DNA of 64,000 nt from Psychromonas sp030397575 (GCF_046250175.1 NZ_CP176468.1); one strand, 5' to 3'; counted from the stretch's first letter, positions 1 through 9,391 are shown. Made by a program: numbers and translations. The notes: generated from the sequence alone by a model not told the origin.

Positions 1-572
1 AGGCGTACACGTGATGTATCAGCAATACGCACACCAGCAGGTACTACGTAATCAACCATTTTAGGGAATTTATCTACACAATCTACAATGATAGTTTTAC
101 CTTTTAGACGCGCTTCGATTTGACGATCTTTTAACTCTGGAAGGTCAATAGCACCTTTATTAGTCCAAGCAATGTTATGAAGTAGACCAAAGATACCGTC
201 TAATACAACACCATGTGGTTTAACTAAACGGTGTGAGATAAGTTGTAACTTTAAGTAACCTTCAGCAACACTTTGTGGTGCTTCATCTGTCGCTAAAATA
301 ACGAGTACTAAGGTTTGCTTTGATTTAGCCGCTGCAACAGCAAAATCAGCATTATCAGTGTCGTTTTCGCCATTAAATGCCGCTGCTAATTGTTCAGCAA
401 GTGAACGGTCAATTTCAATAACTTGGTTGCCACCTTGGTAACCTACGATAGCAGCAATCGTTGCCACTAGATCTTCATTTGGATTTAAAATTGGATTTGG
501 AAAAAACGCTTCAATGATTTTTTGGTCGCGATTTTTAGTAGCAGTACCAAATGCAAGAGAGAAAGTAGACAT
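1..572 (-). CDS. dapD: DapD, tetrahydrodipicolinate N-succinyltransferase (5' part, cut by window edge)
   Basis: Cytoplasmic enzyme of lysine and diaminopimelate synthesis. It transfers a succinyl group from succinyl-CoA to tetrahydrodipicolinate. About 190 codons are visible from the ATG at 572; the remainder lies beyond base 1. The translated start reads MSTFSLAFGTATKNRDQK and continues with FFPNPILNP, which matches the longer gammaproteobacterial DapD type rather than the short E. coli type. The hexapeptide-repeat C-terminal half is outside the window. A GGAG lies about 9 bases upstream of the ATG. It is transcribed away from the DUF2937 gene and has its own upstream region. The family is recognised from N-terminal similarity only. 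Confidence 0.88.
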   Translation of the reverse strand, partial: MSTFSLAFGTATKNRDQKIIEAFFPNPILNPNEDLVATIAAIVGYQGGNQVIEIDRSLAEQLAAAFNGENDTDNADFAVAAAKSKQTLVLVILATDEAPQSVAEGYLKLQLISHRLVKPHGVVLDGIFGLLHNIAWTNKGAIDLPELKDRQIEARLKGKTIIVDCVDKFPKMVDYVVPAGVRIADTSRVR

Positions 573-910
573 GATTTAAGCTCCGATTTAAAAGTCTATT
601 AGAAATAATAAGGTGCTAATAATAGAGAAGCGATGCAATAGATGCAAAAGTTAAATGCCTATTTAACCTCAGTTTGGATTGATGGGAGCGAAAAACAACA
701 TAAAATTATATAGTTAGAGCATTTATTAGACAATACAGCTAGTTGTGCGTAGCTCAAGGTAAATTATGGAAGCAATAACGGGTTATTAAGAAATAATGTA
801 ACGTAGAAACCAGTATAAATAGCGGTCTGACTCGCTTTTCTTATCCAGTATTGAGGTTATTTAGACTTAAAAGAAATACACAACAGGGTTTACAGAGCAG
901 CCTGAATCCT
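573..910. other. intergenic region with dispersed-repeat copy
   Basis: This 338-base stretch separates the dapD start from the end of the DUF2937 gene. It presumably carries the dapD promoter, but I could not pick out clear -35 and -10 boxes. Most of it is one copy of a dispersed repeat (709-863, listed separately). No open reading frame of note. Confidence 0.6.
709..863 (+). repeat. dispersed intergenic repeat, copy A
   Basis: It shares two blocks with 9514-9622 and, more weakly, with 56042-56150. The left block reads TAGTTAGAGCATTTATTAG, followed by CAATAC. The right block contains CTCGCTTTTCTTATCCAGT, followed by GAGG and TATTTA. Copy A carries roughly 60 extra bases between the blocks compared with copy B. 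All three copies lie between genes in the same orientation. Nature unknown: a small non-autonomous element or a conserved RNA/regulatory unit are both possible. Confidence 0.6.
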
Positions 911-1441
911 TCAGTTTTTAACCGGTTGTTTAGTGCGAATAAATAGACTCGATATTAAATATTTTATTAACGTTAAAATAACTTCTAAGAGCAGCATCAA
1001 TATAATTGCCACAGAAACACCAACAATAATTGCTTGCTGATTAAGCACAATATTAGCCTGATAGTGTTGCCACGTTTGTTTAATGATCGGAGAATTAACT
1101 TGTTGGGTTAACCTGAATAGACGATGCCATAAAGGCTGTTGTAATTCATTGATTTGTATTTTTAATGTTTGCACGCGTTGATAATTGGCTGAAATCACTT
1201 CAGCTTCATCACGAAATACATTTTCATTACTATCGCGATGCTGTTGAATAAGAGCTCCTAAGTCACCTTCAAAGTATAAATCAGCCAGTGACTGAAATTT
1301 AGCAAGTTGTAATTGAGCTTCAGCAAAGTGCCCTTGTAAACGCGTTTCATACTGATGTAAAAAACTCGGTAATTGTAAACCAACCAGTAAACTCAAAGTG
1401 AAGACGAGTTGTAAGCTATAACGTTTAATTACCGAGTACAT
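911..1441 (-). CDS. DUF2937 family membrane protein
   Basis: A 176-residue protein of unknown function. There is a hydrophobic segment near the N-terminus (about residues 9-26, containing LVFTLSLLVGLQLP), a charged alpha-helical middle of about 100 residues, and a second strong membrane segment near 138-165. This leaves the middle part outside the cytoplasm, probably in the periplasm. Layout and sequence fit the DUF2937 family of gammaproteobacteria. It lies 35 bases downstream of djlA on the same strand and is probably co-transcribed with it. No catalytic motif is visible. Confidence 0.75.
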   Translation of the reverse strand: MYSVIKRYSLQLVFTLSLLVGLQLPSFLHQYETRLQGHFAEAQLQLAKFQSLADLYFEGDLGALIQQHRDSNENVFRDEAEVISANYQRVQTLKIQINELQQPLWHRLFRLTQQVNSPIIKQTWQHYQANIVLNQQAIIVGVSVAIILMLLLEVILTLIKYLISSLFIRTKQPVKN

Positions 1442-1476
1442 TAGTTATTTCAAACCAGAGTTATTTAAGTGCACAG

Positions 1477-2292
1477 TTATTTAAAGCCACGACTAGTACG
1501 TAATACTTCGTAGGCTTTTTGAATATCTTGCGCTTTCTCTTTTGCTAGCTCCATCATCTCTTCAGGTAGCCCTTTTGATGCCAATTTATCAGGATGATTT
1601 TGACTCATCAATTTACGGTAAGCTCGTTTAACTTCTTTATCACTGGCACTGCTTTCCACACCTAACACTTTGTATGCATCCGCTTCTGAATCGGCTTTAT
1701 TATATTGCTGTCCTCCCTGGCTACCGCGATGGAAATGTTGCTGGCCTTGAATCATTTGAATCAACCTGTCTAACTCAAAACGAGAAAAACCTAAGGTTTC
1801 GGCAATGGTGTACAGAATAGCTTGTTCATTTTGGTCAATCTCACCATCTGAACAAGCAACTTGCACTTGAATAGCCAAGAACATTTGCAATACATTACGC
1901 TCACCATGAAGACCACGCTTAAAATCTTGTAATCTATCGACCAATGCAAAATCAGCATTTTTACCTTCAGTAAACGCCGCTTGTGCTTGAGTACGAGCTT
2001 CACCGTGCAAGTTCATTTGATCCATGTAAGCATTGGCTACTTGAATATCAGTTTGTGTTACTTGCCCTTTAGATTTTGCAACGTGCCCCATTACTGAAAA
2101 AGCAGTTTCAAAAAATAATTTTTGTTTTTCTGCGCTATTTCCGCGGCCGCCTAAAATACCATCTTGCATATTAAAGTTACGTCCCACAGCAACATCAAAA
2201 CGATGGCCTAACCACACACCTAAGATCAAGCCTAAAAAATGCCCGAACATAAATCCAAAAAGACCACCTAATAATTTGCCCCATATGCGCAT
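1477..2292 (-). CDS. djlA: DjlA, membrane-anchored DnaJ-like co-chaperone
   Basis: A J-domain protein that stimulates the ATPase of DnaK at the inner membrane. In 271 residues it has a single glycine-rich N-terminal membrane segment (about 5-28, with the repeated GxxxG pattern typical of DjlA), a central TerB-like helical domain (about 50-185), and a C-terminal J domain (about 205-271) carrying the essential HPD motif in SQNHPDKLA. Length matches E. coli DjlA. It is divergent from lptD, as in many gammaproteobacteria. A dimerising membrane helix is known for the family. Confidence 0.93.
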   Translation of the reverse strand: MRIWGKLLGGLFGFMFGHFLGLILGVWLGHRFDVAVGRNFNMQDGILGGRGNSAEKQKLFFETAFSVMGHVAKSKGQVTQTDIQVANAYMDQMNLHGEARTQAQAAFTEGKNADFALVDRLQDFKRGLHGERNVLQMFLAIQVQVACSDGEIDQNEQAILYTIAETLGFSRFELDRLIQMIQGQQHFHRGSQGGQQYNKADSEADAYKVLGVESSASDKEVKRAYRKLMSQNHPDKLASKGLPEEMMELAKEKAQDIQKAYEVLRTSRGFK

Positions 2293-2416
2293 AACTAATA
2301 ATTACCTATAAATTAAGAAAAAATTCAATCTGTTTATTATTTTGACTAACTCTGAAACGATTTGCCAATTATTTGTACTAAATAACAAAAATACACGCGT
2401 ATTAATCAATCAAAGA

Positions 2417-2445
2417 TTGGAGCATGCATAAGTTTACTCTATTAT
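2417..2445 (+). promoter_or_regulatory. candidate promoter for lptD operon
   Basis: TTGGAG at 2417-2422 and TATTAT at 2440-2445 are separated by exactly 17 bases, a good match to a sigma-70 promoter. It sits 66 bases before the preferred lptD start, in the divergent djlA-lptD region. Inferred from sequence only. Confidence 0.45.
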
Positions 2446-2511
2446 ATACGCCATATTATTGTTTCTGCTTAGCGTTTGTTAATGCTTCTAAGCACTTGTT
2501 GTGAGTTATCC

Positions 2512-4893
2512 ATGCTAAAACTACTGCCTTTATTGTTTATAATATCCCCCATTGCAAGTGCGATTGCACAGGAAGTTGATAATAGTGAATTAAAAGACAA
2601 TATAAATAATACAGATAATGGTTCAGAAAGTTCAGAAAACACTGAGCTTAATGATCAAGAACTGTTTTTCCAACAGTGTTATCAGCAAGTTCCTCGTATC
2701 ACAACACGTAATAATGAATTAGATAGAAACCAAATCCCTGTTAGTGTTGATGCTGACTCACTGAGAGGACTAGACGGTGAAATTATTTATCAAGGCGACG
2801 TTAACCTAGTGCAAGGTGATAAAAGCCTAAATACTGATAAGTTAATTTATAACCGAGATACCGCACAAGCCAATGCTATTGGTAATGCGCGTTATGTTGA
2901 TGGCCAAGTTACGCTGTTAGCAGACCAAATTGATACCAACTTTAAAACCGATGAATCTTCAATATTCCAAACCGAATTCCAATTCCATGGCCAAGGTGGT
3001 CGCGGTAGTGCAGATGAGGTACATGATAACGGTAAAGGCTTTTACGAACTAAAGTCATCAAATTACACTGCTTGTCCACCTAACGATATTACCTGGAGCT
3101 TAGATGCCTCAACGTTATATATCGACCAAGAAGAAGATATGGGTACAGCTTGGAATGCCGTACTAAGAATTAAAGATGTGCCGGTTTTCTATTTCCCTTA
3201 TATCAGTTACCCATTATCTGATACTCGTAAAACAGGTATTTTATTCCCTACTTATGAATACTCGTCAGTTAATGGGTTAACCTACAAGCAACCTGTATAT
3301 ATTAATATTGCACCTAATCAAGATGCAACTATTACTCCTACTTACATGCAAAATCGTGGCATGTTAGTTGCCGCTGAATATCGTTACCTGTTTGGGATTG
3401 GTTCAGGCACAGCTCAGGTTGAATACCTCTCCGATGACCGTATTCGTCAAGATGATGATGGTAATGACATTGGTGACCGTTATTTAGTGCATCTTGATCA
3501 CTCCGTTGACTTTGGACAAAACTGGCGCTTTGAGGCTGACTACAACAAAGTAAGTGATGAATATTACTTCAGTGATATCAGTACTGATTACGGTACACGT
3601 AGTGATAACCAATTATTACAAACCGCGCAATTAAGTTACACAGAAAGCAACTGGAATAGTGAATTAGAAGTGAGAAATTTCCAAGTACTAGAAAGTGATG
3701 ATGACGATGATTCTTCACATATTGTGTTGCCTAAACTTGCTTTCAATGCGCACAAACCACTTAACTGGAAAAGTTTACAGTTTGATTTGTATTCTGAAGT
3801 TACCCGATTTACTCATGATGACGATGACGTATACACAGGTACGCGTGTACATGTAGAGCCTAAAATATCTTTACCTCTATATTATGATTCAATGTTTGTT
3901 AACACTGAACTGAAATATATGTTGAGTTACTACGAACAAGATTTAGATAACGCAACCAAGTATGACTGGTATGACGATTTAGAAGAGACTGAAGTGCGTA
4001 ACCTGCCTTCTTTCAAAATTAACTCAGGTATTAACTTAGAGCGTGACTTAACTTGGTTTGGTGATGATTACCGTCAGACATTAGTACCTCAACTTCAGTA
4101 CTTATATGTGCCTTACCAAGATCAATCTGGTATTGGTTTATACGATACGACCACTCTTCAACAAGATTACTACGGTCTGTTCCGTGATAACCGTTATTCA
4201 GGATATGATCGTATCGCTGAAGCCGATCAACTTACTTTTGGTGTTTCAACAAGCTTCTTAAACGCACAAGGTAAAGAGAAATTACGCTTTGCAGTTGGTC
4301 AAAACTACTATTTCTCACAATCACGCACCGTGTTACCAAGTGACGATGATGACGATGACGACACTGAACTAAATAAATCATCGATAGTAGCAGAGCTAGA
4401 TGTTAACTTTGAAAATGACTACTTTTACCATGCTGGTATCGAGTGGAATAGTGACCAGAACTTTATTCGTCGCGCTAATACAACCTTCGAAAAACGTTGG
4501 CTTGGCGACAACTATATGCAACTAAGTTATCGTTATTACAAAGATGACCAAGATGCAGACTGGGATGAAATCGTTAACCAAGTGGGGACAAAAGTAAACT
4601 GGTCTCTAAATACTCAATGGTCAACATTTGCTAGTTATTATTATAATGTCGACTATGACAATAGTTTTGAAAGTATTATCGGTATTAAATATCAATCATG
4701 TTGTTGGGCGATTGGTTTAACGTATGATCAACATTTACTTTCTTATTATGGTGACGAAGACAGTTACGATGATGATATTGAAACAGAAAGAAGTGTTAGC
4801 TTAACATTAGAGTTAAAAGGTTTAGGTGGTGTTGGCACTTCTGGTACTGATGATGGTCTATTCGACTATGGCCGTCCATTTTATTTAAAGTAA
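2512..4893 (+). CDS. lptD: LptD, LPS-assembly outer membrane protein
   Basis: The outer-membrane beta-barrel that inserts lipopolysaccharide into the outer leaflet together with LptE. From the ATG at 2512 it is 793 residues, with a signal peptide of about 19 residues ending in SAIA before QEVD. An OstA/LptA-like periplasmic domain occupies about 80-200 and the barrel follows. The four cysteines that form the known disulfides are all present: C56, C188 and the adjacent pair C730-C731. The ATG at 2512 is preferred because GTGAG precedes it and it gives a clean signal peptide; in-frame ATG 2482 and TTG 2476 are alternatives. Three aspartate-rich runs in the barrel are unusual. It is first in the operon with surA. 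Confidence 0.95.
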   Translation: MLKLLPLLFIISPIASAIAQEVDNSELKDNINNTDNGSESSENTELNDQELFFQQCYQQVPRITTRNNELDRNQIPVSVDADSLRGLDGEIIYQGDVNLVQGDKSLNTDKLIYNRDTAQANAIGNARYVDGQVTLLADQIDTNFKTDESSIFQTEFQFHGQGGRGSADEVHDNGKGFYELKSSNYTACPPNDITWSLDASTLYIDQEEDMGTAWNAVLRIKDVPVFYFPYISYPLSDTRKTGILFPTYEYSSVNGLTYKQPVYINIAPNQDATITPTYMQNRGMLVAAEYRYLFGIGSGTAQVEYLSDDRIRQDDDGNDIGDRYLVHLDHSVDFGQNWRFEADYNKVSDEYYFSDISTDYGTRSDNQLLQTAQLSYTESNWNSELEVRNFQVLESDDDDDSSHIVLPKLAFNAHKPLNWKSLQFDLYSEVTRFTHDDDDVYTGTRVHVEPKISLPLYYDSMFVNTELKYMLSYYEQDLDNATKYDWYDDLEETEVRNLPSFKINSGINLERDLTWFGDDYRQTLVPQLQYLYVPYQDQSGIGLYDTTTLQQDYYGLFRDNRYSGYDRIAEADQLTFGVSTSFLNAQGKEKLRFAVGQNYYFSQSRTVLPSDDDDDDDTELNKSSIVAELDVNFENDYFYHAGIEWNSDQNFIRRANTTFEKRWLGDNYMQLSYRYYKDDQDADWDEIVNQVGTKVNWSLNTQWSTFASYYYNVDYDNSFESIIGIKYQSCCWAIGLTYDQHLLSYYGDEDSYDDDIETERSVSLTLELKGLGGVGTSGTDDGLFDYGRPFYLK

Positions 4894-4903
4894 TAGGTAG
4901 AAA

Positions 4904-6217
4904 ATGAATTTATCAAAACGAATTTTAAGTGCTCTTATTGTAGTGACTACATTATCGCCATTCGCGAATGCAGCAGAAGTAGAAGTCGATAAGATTGAAG
5001 CTGTGGTCAATAAAGAGCTAATACTCACAAGTGATATGACCAGCATGAAACGTGACTTAATAAAACGTTACCAAGACAGTGGCCAAAGCTTACCTGATGC
5101 AGAAATTTTAGATAAACAAGTATTAGATAAATTAATCAGTGACCGTCTACAGCTACAAATTGCAGACCGCATTGGTCTGCGTATCAATGACTCTCAAGTT
5201 GACCAAACAATTGTAGAAATAGCAAAAGATCGTGGTACAACAGTTGCTGGCCTACGTCAAGAATTAGCGTCTTCAGGCATTAATTACAAATCATTTGTCA
5301 GCAATATTCGTGATGAATTAACGATTAATGAAGTGCGTCAAATACAAGTACGTCGTCGTATCAGCATCTCAGATCAAGAAGTAGAGCAAGTTATTGCCCG
5401 TATTAATCAAGCTGGCGAAGAACAAACGGAATTACGTTTTGCACACATTTTATTAAAAGTAGCTGAGGATGCATCACCAGAAGAGAAGCTAGCAGCTGAT
5501 AAAAAAGCAGAAAAATTAGCAGAACAGATTAAAAATGGCGCGAGTATCCAAACACTTGCAATTGCTAACTCTGAAGGGCCTAAAGCTGAAGAAGGTGGCG
5601 ATTGGGGATGGAGAAAGTTAGATGAGGTGCCAAGTCTGTTTGCTGAAGAGTTATCAGAAAACAATACGAAAGGCGAAGTCGTTGGCCCTTTCCATACACG
5701 CTTAGGTGTACATATAATTAAGATATTGGATAAAAAAGGTGGTCAAAATGTGATGACTGAAGAGGTTAAATCTCGCCATATTTTAATTAAACCGAGCATT
5801 ATTTTAAGTGAACAAAAAACACAAGAGTTATTAGCGCGCTTACGCCAACAGATCTTAGATGGCACCAAAACCTTTGAAGAATTAGCGAAGCAATACTCAC
5901 AAGATCCAAGTTCAGCTGTGCGTGGCGGAGATTTAGGCTGGGCAGATCCAAACGTTTATGTACCAGAATTCAGAGACATTGCACAAACTCAAGCGATTGG
6001 TGAAATTAGCCAACCATTCCAAACAACACATGGATGGCATATTTTACAAGTGCTAGACAAACGTGAGTCTGACACCACTGAAAGTGCAACCAAACAAAAA
6101 GCCTACAATTTAATTTACAGACAACGTTTCCCGGCTGAAGCTTACGCTTGGTTAAATGAATTACGCCAAGAGGCTTACATTAAAATCACTAACCCTGACT
6201 ACATCATCGAGGAATAA
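4904..6217 (+). CDS. surA: SurA, periplasmic chaperone and peptidyl-prolyl isomerase
   Basis: It escorts unfolded outer-membrane proteins, including LptD, through the periplasm. The 437 residues begin with a signal peptide (1-23, cleaved after FANA). The helical N-domain follows, then two parvulin domains (about 175-278 and 287-390), each showing the family pattern (RFAHILLKV ... HIIKI and SRHILIKPS ... HILQV), and a C-terminal helix. AGGTAG lies just upstream of the ATG. It begins 10 bases after lptD and ends 2 bases before pdxA, so translation is probably coupled. Standard length and order. Confidence 0.95.
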   Translation: MNLSKRILSALIVVTTLSPFANAAEVEVDKIEAVVNKELILTSDMTSMKRDLIKRYQDSGQSLPDAEILDKQVLDKLISDRLQLQIADRIGLRINDSQVDQTIVEIAKDRGTTVAGLRQELASSGINYKSFVSNIRDELTINEVRQIQVRRRISISDQEVEQVIARINQAGEEQTELRFAHILLKVAEDASPEEKLAADKKAEKLAEQIKNGASIQTLAIANSEGPKAEEGGDWGWRKLDEVPSLFAEELSENNTKGEVVGPFHTRLGVHIIKILDKKGGQNVMTEEVKSRHILIKPSIILSEQKTQELLARLRQQILDGTKTFEELAKQYSQDPSSAVRGGDLGWADPNVYVPEFRDIAQTQAIGEISQPFQTTHGWHILQVLDKRESDTTESATKQKAYNLIYRQRFPAEAYAWLNELRQEAYIKITNPDYIIEE

Positions 6218-6219
6218 AT

Positions 6220-7215
6220 ATGTTACCACGTATTGTAGTAACCGCTGGTGAACCAGGCGGCATAGGCCCTGATTTAATTTTACAACTTGCCGACCAAGTA
6301 TGGCCGGTAGAGTTAGTGATTTGTGCTGATTTAAACTTACTAAAATCCCGTGCTACGCTACTCAACAAACAGATTAACTTCGTTGAGTATCAACGCGACG
6401 GACAACAGGCATCCCCAGCTGTTGGACAACTTACAGTAGCACATATAGAAGCCCCAGCAACTGTTGTAGCAGGCCAATTAAACGTAGAGAATGGTGCTTA
6501 CGTATTGGAAACATTACGCTTTGCTAGCCAAGGTTGTTTAAATGGTGAATTTGCTGCGGTAGTCACTGCACCGGTCCATAAAGGCATTATTAACGATGCT
6601 GGCGTTGCATTCAGTGGCCATACAGAGTTTTTTGCTGAGCAAGCAGGTGTAGATTTAGTGGTAATGATGTTAGCAACCACAGGCTTACGAGTTGCACTTG
6701 CAACAACTCACTTGCCGTTATCGGCAGTGCCTGCTGCGATCACAGAGCCATTGCTAGATAATATTATCAGTATCTTAAACGCTGAATTAAAAAACAAATA
6801 TGCAATACAAAACCCAACTATCTATGTATGTGGATTGAACCCACATGCTGGTGAAGGTGGGCATATGGGTAGAGAAGAGATCGACATCATTGAGCCTGCT
6901 TTAGATAATATTCGAGCAAAAGGCATTAACTTAGTAGGTCCACTCCCAGCCGATACCCTCTTTCAAGAAAAATACTTACAAGATGCAGATGCTGTATTAG
7001 CCATGTACCATGACCAAGGGTTACCGGTACTTAAGTACAAAGGCTTTGGTCAATCAGTGAATATTACACTAGGCCTACCTTTCATCCGTACATCGGTTGA
7101 TCACGGCACCGCATTAGATTTAGCAGGAACAGGAAAAGCCGACTCAGGTAGTTTATTATGTGCAGTCAATGAAGCAATTACCATGGTCCAAAGTAACATC
7201 AACAAGGTTAACTAA
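6220..7215 (+). CDS. pdxA: PdxA, 4-hydroxythreonine-4-phosphate dehydrogenase
   Basis: It oxidises 4-phosphohydroxy-L-threonine in the DXP-dependent pathway to pyridoxal 5'-phosphate, using NAD. The 331 residues start with the signature GEPGGIGPDL. The three metal-binding histidines are visible at H164 (TTHLPL), H209 (NPHAGEGG) and H264 (MYHDQG), matching the E. coli ligands 166, 211 and 266. It starts 2 bases after the surA stop and ends 3 bases before rsmA. It has no mechanistic link to its neighbours, but this gene order is conserved. Confidence 0.95.
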   Translation: MLPRIVVTAGEPGGIGPDLILQLADQVWPVELVICADLNLLKSRATLLNKQINFVEYQRDGQQASPAVGQLTVAHIEAPATVVAGQLNVENGAYVLETLRFASQGCLNGEFAAVVTAPVHKGIINDAGVAFSGHTEFFAEQAGVDLVVMMLATTGLRVALATTHLPLSAVPAAITEPLLDNIISILNAELKNKYAIQNPTIYVCGLNPHAGEGGHMGREEIDIIEPALDNIRAKGINLVGPLPADTLFQEKYLQDADAVLAMYHDQGLPVLKYKGFGQSVNITLGLPFIRTSVDHGTALDLAGTGKADSGSLLCAVNEAITMVQSNINKVN

Positions 7216-7218
7216 AAA

Positions 7219-8028
7219 ATGAATGATAAAACCCACCTAGGCCATACTGCCCGTAAACGTTTTGGACAAAACTTCTTACATGATGATTACATCATCGATT
7301 CGATTGTTGCGGCTATTGCACCACAGGCAGAAGACAATATTGTAGAAATTGGTCCCGGTTTAGGTGCTTTAACAGAGCCCGTTGCACGTAAAGTAAATTG
7401 CTTAAACGTCGTCGAATTAGATCGTGATTTGGCAGCACGATTAGAAGAGCACCCAACCCTACGCGATAAACTAAAAATTACTCAAGCCGATGCTATGCGT
7501 TTCGACTTTGGTCAATTAGTACAAGGTGACAAGCAGCTACGTGTATTTGGTAACTTACCTTACAATATATCTACACCGTTAATGTTCCACTTGTTTGAGT
7601 TTGCAGACAAAATTTCAGACATGCACTTCATGTTACAAAAAGAAGTAGTTAACCGTTTATGTGCAGGTCCTGACTGTAAAGCTTATGGCCGTTTAAGTGT
7701 AATGGCACAATATTACTGCAATGTTATTCCAGTGCTAGAAGTGCCACCAACAGCATTTAAACCAGCCCCTAAAGTAGACTCTGCAGTAGTACGTTTAGAG
7801 CCTTACGACACACCACCATTTATTGCTAAAAGTATCAAAGTCTTAAACCAAGTATGCTCAATGGCCTTTAACCAACGTCGTAAAACGGTACGTAATGGCT
7901 GGCGTGAAATCCTTACTGCTGAAGAACTAACCAGTTTAGATATCAATATTGGTAGCCGTGCAGAAAATATTTCAGTAGAAGAGTATGTACGTGTTGCTAA
8001 CTACGTTTTTGACCGTCAACAAGACTAA
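7219..8028 (+). CDS. rsmA: RsmA/KsgA, 16S rRNA adenine dimethyltransferase
   Basis: It dimethylates A1518 and A1519 of 16S rRNA late in small-subunit assembly, with S-adenosylmethionine as donor. In 269 residues the family landmarks are GQNFLHD near the N-terminus, the SAM-binding loop EIGPGLGALT, and the catalytic NLPYNIST motif. The C-terminal helical domain (MAFNQRRKTVRN) is present. It sits between pdxA and apaH with very short gaps. In most relatives apaG follows; here the next gene is apaH, 6 bases on. Confidence 0.95.
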   Translation: MNDKTHLGHTARKRFGQNFLHDDYIIDSIVAAIAPQAEDNIVEIGPGLGALTEPVARKVNCLNVVELDRDLAARLEEHPTLRDKLKITQADAMRFDFGQLVQGDKQLRVFGNLPYNISTPLMFHLFEFADKISDMHFMLQKEVVNRLCAGPDCKAYGRLSVMAQYYCNVIPVLEVPPTAFKPAPKVDSAVVRLEPYDTPPFIAKSIKVLNQVCSMAFNQRRKTVRNGWREILTAEELTSLDINIGSRAENISVEEYVRVANYVFDRQQD

Positions 8029-8034
8029 GTTATT

Positions 8035-8847
8035 ATGGCAACCTATATAGTTGGCGATATTCAAGGCTGTTACGACGAATTGCGTCAGCTACTTAAATTG
8101 GCAGAATTTGATACTCAGCAGGATGAACTATGGGTAACCGGTGATTTAGTGGCGCGAGGTCCTAAATCACTGCAAACCTTACGTTACATAAAGAAAATAG
8201 GCGCAAAAGTGATTCTTGGGAATCACGACTTGCACCTGTTAGCCACCGCCTTAGGTATTCACCCGTTTAAAGAAAAAGATAAAACAGCAGAAATTGTGGC
8301 TGCCGATGATGGGCAAGAGCTGCTTACCTGGTTAAGACAACAACCACTTTTACTGCAACATCCTGAGCACAAATTCATCATGGTTCATGCCGGTATATTG
8401 CCTGCTTGGAGCATTAAAAAAGCCAAGAAACTTGCTAAAGAAGTTGAAGCACAATTACATGGTGATAATTATAAAACCATGCTGAAAGATATGTACGGTA
8501 ATCACCCCACACGTTGGAGTAAGTCGTTACAAGGTGTTGAAAGAATGCGTTTTATTGTTAATGTATTCACCCGCATGCGTTACTGTACTATTGATGGCGA
8601 ATTAGAGTTTCAAAATAAACGTTCACCTAGTGAAGTTCAAGACAGCCAGTTAAAGCCTTGGTTTGATATTACGCCACGTAAGCATAAAAAGCCGATCTTA
8701 TTTGGACACTGGGCTGCTCTATTAGGTAAAACACAACAACCAGACATTTATCCGTTAGATACAGGATGTGTATGGGGAAATAGTTTGTCGATGATACGTT
8801 GGCAAGATAAAAAAATGTTCTCTCTATCCTGCCCTGTTTATGGTTAA
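8035..8847 (+). CDS. apaH: ApaH, symmetrical bis(5'-nucleosyl)-tetraphosphatase
   Basis: It hydrolyses Ap4A to two ADP and also removes Np4-type RNA caps. The 270 residues show the metallophosphatase motifs GDIQGCYDE, GDLVARGP and GNHDLHLLA, plus the later HAG and GHWA metal-binding segments. Length is normal. It is last in the lptD operon and converges on folA. apaG, which normally precedes apaH, is absent here. Confidence 0.95.
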   Translation: MATYIVGDIQGCYDELRQLLKLAEFDTQQDELWVTGDLVARGPKSLQTLRYIKKIGAKVILGNHDLHLLATALGIHPFKEKDKTAEIVAADDGQELLTWLRQQPLLLQHPEHKFIMVHAGILPAWSIKKAKKLAKEVEAQLHGDNYKTMLKDMYGNHPTRWSKSLQGVERMRFIVNVFTRMRYCTIDGELEFQNKRSPSEVQDSQLKPWFDITPRKHKKPILFGHWAALLGKTQQPDIYPLDTGCVWGNSLSMIRWQDKKMFSLSCPVYG

Positions 8848-8902
8848 ACTCAAACGGTCTAAATAATCTAAGTCTATTTAAACTTCACCATTTAGCTCTG
8901 AG

Positions 8903-9391
8903 TTATACTCTATCCAAAGTCAAAAATTCTAAATTATGGGCATTTTTTTCATCAGCGGCATAATGCTCACTACTCACCTTTTGCCACTGACCTTGTGCTA
9001 AATAATCAGGGAAATGCGTATCCCCCTTAGTTTTTAAGTCAATCAAAGTCAGGTATAAACGATTCGCACTTGCAAGAAAGTGTTCATAAATGGTTGCACC
9101 ACCAATAATCATCACCTCATCACTGCCTTCAGCAGCAGCAATTGCCTGCTCTACAGTAGACACACAAGTTACGCCTTCGATACTCAGGTTTACATCTCTT
9201 GATACCACAATATTTAAGCGCCCCGGAAGAGCACGACCAATTGAGTCATAGGTTTTTCTGCCCATGATCACTGGCTTACCTAAGGTAGTTTTTTTAAAGT
9301 GCTGTAAATCAGCAGGTAAATGCCAAGGCATATCGTTGTCTAAACCAATTACGCGATCTTCAGCCATTGCTACTATCATTGAAATTTTCAT
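8903..9391 (-). CDS. folA: FolA, dihydrofolate reductase
   Basis: It reduces dihydrofolate to tetrahydrofolate with NADPH and is the target of trimethoprim. The 162 residues begin MKISMIVAMAEDRVIGLDND and include MPWHLPADL, with the catalytic aspartate at about position 28. VIMGRKTYDSIGR and VMIIGGATIYEHFL are the NADPH-binding stretches. Length equals the chromosomal FolA of related bacteria. It is convergent with apaH, and a dispersed repeat copy lies upstream. Confidence 0.95.
   Translation of the reverse strand: MKISMIVAMAEDRVIGLDNDMPWHLPADLQHFKKTTLGKPVIMGRKTYDSIGRALPGRLNIVVSRDVNLSIEGVTCVSTVEQAIAAAEGSDEVMIIGGATIYEHFLASANRLYLTLIDLKTKGDTHFPDYLAQGQWQKVSSEHYAADEKNAHNLEFLTLDRV

Noticed and set aside
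3697..4362. Phase-variable microsatellite in lptD
   Set aside because: GAT and GAC codons alternate irregularly, so the tracts are not pure repeats prone to slippage.
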